This document shows positions 1-5,218 of a DNA stretch of 12,329 nt, piece by piece (position 1 is the first letter of the stretch; each line of letters begins with the position of its first letter). The notes below the pieces were generated by a model. That model saw only the letters and a list, made by a program, of their open reading frames with translations, was not told the origin of the DNA and did not search any database. Source of the stretch: Comchoanobacter sp040266255 (GTDB taxonomy: Bacteria; Pseudomonadota; Gammaproteobacteria; Comchoanobacterales; Comchoanobacteraceae); contig JBDQEV010000026.1 of NCBI GenBank assembly GCA_040266255.1, positions 1-12,329 of the forward strand, written 5' to 3'. The position numbers and the translations under genes were made by a program.

Positions 1-16
1 ATGTTATATATTGACG

Positions 17-25
17 TGTGAATAA
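17..25 (-). promoter_or_regulatory. Second DnaA box (relaxed consensus)
   Basis: The + strand reads TGTGAATAA, the reverse complement of TTATTCACA, which fits the relaxed E. coli consensus TTWTNCACA. It has the same orientation as the perfect box 66 bp downstream. A single such match in AT-rich DNA could be chance. The pairing with the perfect box next to rpmH raises its credibility. Confidence 0.45.
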
Positions 26-65
26 AATGACTTTAATCGATATGATGAGAACTGAGATTATATGG

Positions 66-94
66 TTGACAAGCATTGAAATTGTGGATAAAAT
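66..94 (+). promoter_or_regulatory. Sigma-70-type promoter of the rpmH-rnpA-yidD-yidC-mnmE operon
   Basis: A perfect -35 TTGACA (66-71) is followed by a 17-bp spacer and a -10 TAAAAT (89-94, 5 of 6 to consensus). The predicted start of transcription is near 101, giving a leader of about 26 nt before the rpmH ATG. No other promoter of similar quality is seen before the five overlapping genes, so this one probably drives all of them. A DnaA box covers the spacer end and the first bases of the -10. Confidence 0.75.
83..91 (-). promoter_or_regulatory. Perfect DnaA box overlapping the rpmH promoter
   Basis: The + strand reads TGTGGATAA, the exact reverse complement of the consensus DnaA box TTATCCACA. 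It overlaps the -10 hexamer at 89-91, so DnaA bound here would be expected to interfere with RNA polymerase. This is inferred from position only. Confidence 0.7.
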
Positions 95-126
95 TCCCCT
101 AACTATTGATTTCAGAGAGTATTGAT

Positions 127-261
127 ATGAAAAGAACGTACCAACCACGTAACTTGAAAAGAAAGCGTACACATGGTTTCCGTGCTAGAATGAAGACAAA
201 AGCAGGTAAACTTGTATTAAATAGACGTCGTGCTAAAAACCGTCATAGCTTAGCTGTATAA
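127..261 (+). CDS. rpmH: 50S ribosomal protein L34
   Basis: The 44-residue, very basic protein begins MKRTYQP and contains the family signature HGFRARM, followed by an Arg/Lys-rich C terminus with RRRAKNRHSL. L34 is a small structural protein of the large ribosomal subunit that contacts 23S rRNA. Its length is typical (E. coli has 46). A purine-rich AGAGAG at 114-119 lies 7 nt before the ATG and can act as ribosome binding site. It is the first gene of a tight operon, and its TAA stop shares its last A with the ATG of rnpA. The rpmH-rnpA pairing is nearly universal in bacteria. Confidence 0.97.
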   Translation: MKRTYQPRNLKRKRTHGFRARMKTKAGKLVLNRRRAKNRHSLAV

Positions 262-554
262 TGACACTTCCCCGATCAATGAGATTGGCCTCAACTCAGA
301 TCACCCATGTTATGAAGCATGGGGATAGAAAATATCAAAATGGTGTTGTGACCCACATTATTCAAGGTGAAAGAAATTTTGGCTGTGTTATTGTAGGGAA
401 AAAAGTAGCAAAAAAAGCAGTCATAAGAAACCGCATAAAACGCCAAATTAACCATTTTCTTCATGGTGTATTCAAAAACAAGTGTATAGGAAAGGTTGTA
501 GTTAGAGCGACCTCAACTCAGGTCAATATGAGTAGGATCACTTTATGCTCTTAA
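261..554 (+). CDS. rnpA: Ribonuclease P protein component
   Basis: RnpA binds the catalytic RNase P RNA and helps it recognise precursor-tRNA leaders during 5' maturation. The protein has the family's N-terminal LPRSMRL start and the diagnostic basic RNR signature, here KKAVIRNRIKRQ around residues 51-62, followed by a hydrophobic strand (KVVVRAT). At 97 residues it is clearly shorter than E. coli RnpA (119). The missing part is mainly at the C terminus, after the last strand, where the usual final helix is very short or absent. The ATG at 261 overlaps the rpmH stop by one base, and the 3' end overlaps yidD by 10 bp, so translational coupling is likely. Identity is secure from motif and context. 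Confidence 0.93.
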   Translation: MTLPRSMRLASTQITHVMKHGDRKYQNGVVTHIIQGERNFGCVIVGKKVAKKAVIRNRIKRQINHFLHGVFKNKCIGKVVVRATSTQVNMSRITLCS

Positions 555-775
555 AGCCAGTACTATTGAAAATAATTGATATCTATCAACAAATGACCAA
601 AAATGGTATCAGGCGTTGTGTCTATACCCCATCCTGCTCAAACTATGCTAAAGTTGCATTAGAAGAGCATTCCTTACTTTCAGCGATTGTTTTAATAATA
701 AGACGTTTAGTACGTTGTAGACCCGGTGTTCAGCAACACTATGATCCAGTTCCAAATAGGAGATATCAATCATGA
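545..775 (+). CDS. yidD: Membrane protein insertion efficiency factor YidD
   Basis: This 76-residue protein of the YidD (DUF37) family is thought to sit at the inner face of the cytoplasmic membrane and assist YidC-dependent insertion. Visible hallmarks are an amphipathic N-terminal helix (LLKIIDIYQQM), the Cys-rich core C25-V-Y-T-P-S-C31-S-N-Y, a third Cys in VRCRPG (C58), and the terminal DPVP motif (67-70). E. coli YidD has 85 residues, so this one is slightly short at both ends. It starts inside rnpA and its TGA overlaps the ATG of yidC (ATGA), fitting the usual rnpA-yidD-yidC order. Confidence 0.95.
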   Translation: MLLKPVLLKIIDIYQQMTKNGIRRCVYTPSCSNYAKVALEEHSLLSAIVLIIRRLVRCRPGVQQHYDPVPNRRYQS

Positions 776-2394
776 TGAATCACTTGCGTGAAGAAATAAA
801 AAAAGTTGATAAGTTAAAGTTTGTAACAGATATATTATTAAATGCAGCACTTGTTTTTATCGTTTACACGGTAGTAACGTCTTTCTTTGGCCCAAGTCCT
901 GCCCCAGAGTCAGAAAATACGGGTGCAGTATTTGCGCAGCGCATGCTAGAACAGTCTCCTAGTGATATATCGTCACCACTGTATGTGAGAACTGATAAAA
1001 TGGATGTAGTAGTAGACCGTGCAACTGGTGCTATTGCTCAAGTTACACTACGTGATCAAGGTTTCCAGGTCGTACCATTCTCTGCAGAAAACAAAATGAT
1101 GCTGAATGCTGGTTTTTCAGATGAAAACTTAGTCTATAAATCTGCAAAAAAATCATACGAAATGGGAGAAGCTGACACTTTAGAAGTTAGTTTAAGCGCC
1201 CAAAGTAAGGGCGTGTCTTATACCAAGACTTTATCTTTTGTGAAAGGAAGTTATGAAATTGATGTTCAAAATACCGCGACAAATCAGTCAGGAGAAGATG
1301 TTAAAGTGACACCAAACTTCTCAATATCAGTTGACAAGAATACCGATGCAGAGTCAGGTCCAGTTGCTTTAAAAAGTTACAGTTTGCAAGAAGGTGGTGC
1401 AACAACCGGGATGCCAATGGCCCGCCTCTATGAGGGGTTTTCAAGCAGCGGAGCGCGTAAAAACTATCAACGCTTGCCCATAGCTAAGATAGAAGCCTCT
1501 AAACCGAGCACAATTAAAGATGGTTGGCTGGCATATCAAAGTGGTTATTTTGTTGCAGCACTAGTCATGCCAGAGGGAATCTCTACAAAAGTTGGTCAAT
1601 CTTATCAACAAACAGTGGATAAAGATTCAATTCAGCAACGCGCAATCACAGCAGCAAGATCAAACGCTAAAGTTTTACAGCCAGGACAATCTTATTCAGA
1701 TCATACAAAGTTATACACAGGTCCGTCAGATCCAAGCGTGCTTGCACAAATATCACCAGGGCTAAAGCTGGTTGTTGATTATGGTTTCTTTTGGCTCATT
1801 GCAAGCTTATTACATAAGGCTATGGTATTTTTTCATCAATTAGGGCTAAGCTGGGGATGGAGCCTAATAGCTGTAACGGTAATATTGAGATTAGCTCTGT
1901 ACAAGCAAGCAACAGATCAAGTCAAGCATACCAAAGCGATGAATAATGCAAAACCAGATTTAGATGCAATAGAAAAAAAGTATCAAAACCAATCAAGATT
2001 TGACCAAAAGCGATCAGAAGAAGTATTAGCTGTGTATAAAAAGCATCGCATTAATCCTGCAACCAGCTGTATAATGCCGCTTCTAAACTTACCTATTTAC
2101 ATGGCTACTTACAGTATGGTGTTGGCTTCATACGAATTTAAGTCACAAGGGTTACTATGGATATCAGATCTATCAATAGCAGACCCCTATTATATTATGC
2201 CAGTATTAGCAGGGCTAGGCCTATTTCTTCAAGGTCGGTCTATGGCTCCGGACGATCCTACGATGAGACTTGTTATGCGTTCGATGCCAGTAGTTTTCTT
2301 GTTTGTTATGCTAAATGCACCTGCCTGTGTTGCGCTGTATGTTTCTTTACAAATGTGGATCCAGGTCATCATCAGTAAAATGATTAGAACATGA
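772..2394 (+). CDS. yidC: Membrane protein insertase YidC (Oxa1 family)
   Basis: YidC inserts and folds inner-membrane proteins, alone or with SecYEG. The 540-residue protein (E. coli 548) has an 18-residue charged cytoplasmic N terminus, a first membrane segment at about 19-39, a large periplasmic beta domain at about 60-325, and the conserved insertase core from about 335 onward. The core shows the conserved Arg of the hydrophilic groove (R373 in TVILRLALY), the cytoplasmic helical hairpin, RINPATSCIMPLLNLPIY, and WISDLSIADPYYIMPVL. The ATG at 772 overlaps the yidD stop. AGGAG at 758-762 lies 9 nt upstream and favours it over the next ATG at 775. The segment after R373 reads YKQ where E. 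coli has YPL, and the basic C-terminal tail is very short (SKMIRT). A 4-bp overlap leads into mnmE. Confidence 0.97.
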   Translation: MMNHLREEIKKVDKLKFVTDILLNAALVFIVYTVVTSFFGPSPAPESENTGAVFAQRMLEQSPSDISSPLYVRTDKMDVVVDRATGAIAQVTLRDQGFQVVPFSAENKMMLNAGFSDENLVYKSAKKSYEMGEADTLEVSLSAQSKGVSYTKTLSFVKGSYEIDVQNTATNQSGEDVKVTPNFSISVDKNTDAESGPVALKSYSLQEGGATTGMPMARLYEGFSSSGARKNYQRLPIAKIEASKPSTIKDGWLAYQSGYFVAALVMPEGISTKVGQSYQQTVDKDSIQQRAITAARSNAKVLQPGQSYSDHTKLYTGPSDPSVLAQISPGLKLVVDYGFFWLIASLLHKAMVFFHQLGLSWGWSLIAVTVILRLALYKQATDQVKHTKAMNNAKPDLDAIEKKYQNQSRFDQKRSEEVLAVYKKHRINPATSCIMPLLNLPIYMATYSMVLASYEFKSQGLLWISDLSIADPYYIMPVLAGLGLFLQGRSMAPDDPTMRLVMRSMPVVFLFVMLNAPACVALYVSLQMWIQVIISKMIRT

Positions 2395-3674
2395 GTACGA
2401 TTGTTGCCCCAGCAACAGCATTGGTCGAACAGCCAATTGGTATTGTAAGAATATCCGGCTCAGATGCGTATCAAATAGCAACCCAGTTAACACATAAAAC
2501 TCAACTAACAGTTAGAAAAGTATACACACTAGATATTGGTTTGACTGAAAAAATTGATAAAGCTGTCGTGATATACTTTAAAGCGCCCTACTCTTTTACT
2601 GGTGAGGATGTTATTGAGATTCAAATGCATGGAAACCCGCACTTGATGAATAAGCTAATACGAGAAGCTGTTTCATTAGGCGCAATCGTTGCACAGCCTG
2701 GAGAGTTTTCACTTAGGGCGTTCAAAAATGGTAAAATTTCGTTAGTACAAGCCGAGTCAATAGCAGACTTGATTCATGCCAAGTCAGAAAAAGCAGCTTT
2801 AAGTGCAAGCCGCTCTATGCAAGGACAATTCTGTCAAAGAATTTTTAGCTTACAAGATCAAATTCTAGCATTAAGGGCAGAGGTAGAGTCAGTCATTGAT
2901 TTTGATGAATCTGATATCCCAACACTATCCGTTAGTGAGCTCAAGCAGCGTTTGGAGAACATTATCTCAGAAGTTGAAGCTGTTATTAAAGTTGCAACAA
3001 GTGGCGTGCGTTTATCTGATTCTATTGAAATCGTTTTGGCTGGTCGCCCCAATGTTGGTAAGTCAACATTGATGAATGCTTTATGTCAGGATTCAGTTGC
3101 GATCATCACATCACAAGCTGGAACAACTCGAGATGCAATTACCAGAGATATTGTTTATGATGGCATTCCCATGCGAATTACAGATACTGCAGGTTTAAGA
3201 GATAGTGAAGATGTTGTTGAAAAAGAAGGGATTAACCGAGCAAAACGACTCATCCAGCAAGCCGATTTAGTGCTGCATTTACTAGATGACTTACCGGCGG
3301 AAGTGTTACCATCAACAAATGCAGCAATCTGGAAAATCAGAAACAAAGTTGATTTGGGTTCAGTCCCACAGCAAGTAGTTGATTATAAGATCTCAGCTAA
3401 AACAGGACAAGGTTTAGAAGTGTTTAAGCAGGCTTTAACTCACTTTGCGATTAAGTCTGTAGGTGAGGAAGCAACACTTAGTGCAAGAATGCGGCATATC
3501 CAGTCACTCGAAGAAGCATTAAATGTATTGCTTTTAGCCAGGGCAACTCATGAGCATGATATGCTCGCACAAGAGCTAATGGTTGCACATCACTACTTAG
3601 GCCAAACAGTAGGAGAGACGACACCAGATGATATCTTGGCCAATATTTTCTCAAAATTCTGTATAGGTAAGTAG
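2391..3674 (+). CDS. mnmE: tRNA uridine-5-carboxymethylaminomethyl modification GTPase MnmE
   Basis: MnmE works with MnmG to install the cmnm5 (or nm5) group on U34 of tRNAs reading two-fold degenerate codons, using a folate one-carbon donor and GTP hydrolysis. The N-terminal folate-binding domain shows GIVRISG (17-23), SFTGEDVIEIQMHG (68-81) and QPGEFSLRAF (102-111). The inserted G domain has G1 GRPNVGKST (218-226), GTTRD (244-248), DTAG (265-268), NKVD (318-321) and SAK (335-337). The C terminus ends in the essential FCIGK with Cys424. Length is 427 against 454 in E. coli; part of the shortening lies between G3 and G4. It starts within the yidC stop (ATGA). Its stop lies only 3 bp from the end of the convergent gene on the other strand, with no visible terminator between. 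Confidence 0.97.
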   Translation: MSTIVAPATALVEQPIGIVRISGSDAYQIATQLTHKTQLTVRKVYTLDIGLTEKIDKAVVIYFKAPYSFTGEDVIEIQMHGNPHLMNKLIREAVSLGAIVAQPGEFSLRAFKNGKISLVQAESIADLIHAKSEKAALSASRSMQGQFCQRIFSLQDQILALRAEVESVIDFDESDIPTLSVSELKQRLENIISEVEAVIKVATSGVRLSDSIEIVLAGRPNVGKSTLMNALCQDSVAIITSQAGTTRDAITRDIVYDGIPMRITDTAGLRDSEDVVEKEGINRAKRLIQQADLVLHLLDDLPAEVLPSTNAAIWKIRNKVDLGSVPQQVVDYKISAKTGQGLEVFKQALTHFAIKSVGEEATLSARMRHIQSLEEALNVLLLARATHEHDMLAQELMVAHHYLGQTVGETTPDDILANIFSKFCIGK

Positions 3675-3677
3675 TGA

Positions 3678-5051
3678 TCAAGGATCTAGTTTACTTTCAG
3701 GATTAGCTTGTGTAGTCACATTAGTGTGATCTTGTGCAATAACACCAGGATTATCTAAGCCTTTACTTTTTTGGGCCTTTACTTTTGCTTTCCCAAGATT
3801 AAGCCCCCAGTTTTTAATTGTACTCAGTAAATTGAAAAACCAGGTAACAAGTCTAGTCCAAAATGTTTTAGGTTGCTGTTTCAGATCAGCTTTAAGAGAT
3901 TTTTCCTCAGACTCTGTTTTTTCCTTTGATTCATCTTTCTCCTCTGCTTCTGCTGCTTTCGCCTCTGCATTTGTTGCAGCTTTCGTCTTTGCCTTTGCTG
4001 CTGCTTTCGCCTCTGCATTTGTTGCAGCTTTCGCTTTTGCCTCTGCTGCTGCTTTCGTTTTTGCCTCTGCTGCTGCTTTCGCCTCTGCATTTGTTGCAGC
4101 TTTAGTCTGAGGACCAGCTGCTCCACCAAGTGTTTGACTATCTAACTTAGTTTTTTGTAATTCTTGAATAAAATTAATGGTACATTCTTCCATAATTTGA
4201 GCTTTTATATATTCCAGATGTTTTATCGCTTGTTCCATATTTTGTACAATCTCACGTGATTCCTTTTCAGATGATGCAATATCAGCAAGTAAACTTTTGA
4301 CTTTCGGAGTTACGTTGGTAGAAGAATCGAGTGTAGCAATTGCTTGTAAACTGGCTAACTCGTCTTTTTTCTGTTTGATTGATTCGTATACCCTTCCTGC
4401 ATTCTCAGCGGCTTTACTATTATTTATAACATCAGGTTGTGCGTTATATGCTTGTTTAATCTGATGTGCAAGAGTTGATTCTCGTGGTTTAATTAAGCAG
4501 TCTTCTGTGTTCTCAAAGTATAATTCAAAGTGATTACCACCTGTGTGGTTAATATAAAATTGATTACTTGGCAGCTCTGTCAAATGAGAAAGAAGTATGT
4601 TCTTATCGTCTATAGTTAAGGACTGAATATCATATGGAGATCGAAGCACAGGAGTTGAAAAATTTCTTAGTTTAAGTTTGTTAATTAAGTATGGTGCTAC
4701 TTCAGCATTTAACTCCTGTCCAAATGTGTCATACATTAATGGATCTTCAGTGCCAACAGTGGTATCAATCAGCCGATATTCTGTGATATCTTGTGTATGA
4801 GAGTCTAAATAACGACGTATCGCGGTGGCAATGACATACTCGATTTCTCTAATGTCACATGTTGATATAAAATCATGCCAGTCAACTTCACCAAACTTTG
4901 GAGATAGTACTTCTTGAATAATAAAGTCAAAGTCAGGTCGAGGAACTGTTTCATTAAGGTTGGCTTGTCTATACTGGTTAATCGCAAGAGAGATTAAAGA
5001 GTTAATGAGACAGTTATTTATTTCTCCACTTATTTCAATGCGGATTGCCAT
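3678..5051 (-). CDS. Unknown 457-aa protein: possible papain-fold cysteine protease domain plus Ala/Lys helical repeats
   Basis: I do not recognise the family. Residues 1-200 look globular. Near the start, NNCLINSLISLA (12-23, Cys14) resembles the catalytic-Cys motif of clan CA deubiquitinases (OTU/USP type). INHTGGNHFELYFE (167-180, His174) resembles their catalytic-His strand, with N181 and D184 as possible third residues. This is motif resemblance only. Residues about 213-300 are charged and helical, probably coiled coil. Residues 317-372 are seven 8-residue Ala/Lys repeats. Residues 370-393 are Glu/Lys-rich. FWTRLVTWFFNLLSTIKNWG (397-416) is aromatic and amphipathic and could bind membrane. 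No signal peptide is seen. GGAG (5060-5063) lies 8 nt before the ATG. The gene is convergent with mnmE and divergent from mnmG. It is TolA-like only in the repeat. A secreted effector is a guess. Confidence 0.8.
   Translation of the reverse strand: MAIRIEISGEINNCLINSLISLAINQYRQANLNETVPRPDFDFIIQEVLSPKFGEVDWHDFISTCDIREIEYVIATAIRRYLDSHTQDITEYRLIDTTVGTEDPLMYDTFGQELNAEVAPYLINKLKLRNFSTPVLRSPYDIQSLTIDDKNILLSHLTELPSNQFYINHTGGNHFELYFENTEDCLIKPRESTLAHQIKQAYNAQPDVINNSKAAENAGRVYESIKQKKDELASLQAIATLDSSTNVTPKVKSLLADIASSEKESREIVQNMEQAIKHLEYIKAQIMEECTINFIQELQKTKLDSQTLGGAAGPQTKAATNAEAKAAAEAKTKAAAEAKAKAATNAEAKAAAKAKTKAATNAEAKAAEAEEKDESKEKTESEEKSLKADLKQQPKTFWTRLVTWFFNLLSTIKNWGLNLGKAKVKAQKSKGLDNPGVIAQDHTNVTTQANPESKLDP
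3936..4103 (-). repeat. Seven tandem 24-bp units encoding 8-residue Ala/Lys repeats
   Basis: Within the 457-aa gene, codons 317-372 fall into seven 24-bp units: KAATNAEA, KAAAEAKT, KAAAEAKA, KAATNAEA, KAAAKAKT, KAATNAEA and KAAEAEEK. Three units (4080-4103, 4008-4031 and 3960-3983) share at least 23 identical bases, showing recent slippage or recombination between copies. The encoded segment should form a long single alpha helix, rich in Ala with regularly spaced Lys and Glu. Copy number is likely to vary between strains. Confidence 0.9.
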
Positions 5052-5079
5052 TTATTCTTCTCCATTTATTACTATTACT

Positions 5080-5107
5080 GTTATATACACCGATGAATAA
5101 AGTTCAG
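5080..5107 (-). promoter_or_regulatory. Weak candidate promoter for the 457-aa gene
   Basis: On the - strand a -35-like CTGAAC (5107-5102, 3 of 6) is followed after 16 bp by a -10-like TATAAC (5085-5080, 5 of 6). It would give a leader of about 20 nt carrying the GGAG ribosome binding site. The -35 is poor, so an activator or another sigma factor may be involved, or the true promoter may lie elsewhere in the 5052-5165 interval. Confidence 0.3.
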
Positions 5108-5165
5108 GTTTAAATAACAAGATATTTTTTATAAGGTTACAGTACTGATGGTTAGAAGATAATAC

Positions 5166-5194
5166 TTGAGAAAAAAGCAGTATAAGTTTATAAT
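5166..5194 (+). promoter_or_regulatory. Strong sigma-70-type promoter of mnmG
   Basis: A -35 TTGAGA (5166-5171, 5 of 6) is separated by 17 bp from a perfect -10 TATAAT (5189-5194). Transcription should begin around 5201. This places the ATG at 5198 upstream of the transcript and supports translation from 5219. Confidence 0.75.
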
Positions 5195-5218
5195 TGTATG
5201 ATTTTTTTGAGTATTATG

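Larger units (their letters stand above)
1..126. promoter_or_regulatory. Upstream region of rpmH, possibly part of a dnaA-rpmH intergenic/origin region
   Basis: This AT-rich non-coding stretch precedes rpmH. It holds two DnaA-box matches in the same orientation (17-25 and 83-91) and a strong + strand promoter (66-94). A second, weaker promoter-like pair, TTGACG (11-16) and TTTAAT (32-37), has a short 15-bp spacer. On the - strand, a TATAAT at 57-62 could serve a divergent gene beyond the window, but no good -35 accompanies it. In many gammaproteobacteria rpmH is adjacent to dnaA and often to the origin, so this could be the edge of such a region. The left end is cut, so this cannot be confirmed. 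Confidence 0.5.

Noticed and set aside
2858..3681. Several 60-70-residue - strand frames inside mnmE
   Set aside because: They are antisense shadows of an intact, well-conserved gene and show no ribosome binding sites or recognisable domains.
3716..3729. Inverted repeat TCACA-TTAG-TGTGA near the mnmE end as a terminator
   Set aside because: The stem is only 5 bp, has no GC-rich base and no following T run, and lies inside the coding region of the opposite gene.
3832..4110. Open frame on the + strand across the Ala/Lys repeat (Ala/Phe/Ser-rich product)
   Set aside because: It is an antisense reading of the 24-bp repeat. The low-complexity product and lack of a ribosome binding site mark it as a shadow of the 457-aa gene.
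3881..4129. Second - strand frame across the repeat giving a Gln/Arg/Lys-rich product
   Set aside because: It is the same repeat read in another frame. The long frame of the 457-aa gene covers it and has a proper start and ribosome binding site.
3678..5051. Annotation of the 457-aa protein as TolA
   Set aside because: Only the Ala/Lys repeat is similar. The N-terminal membrane anchor and C-terminal TolA domain are absent, and there is no tol-pal context.
5198..5218. Upstream ATG at 5198 as the mnmG start
   Set aside because: It precedes the predicted transcription start and adds seven residues with no counterpart in the family.
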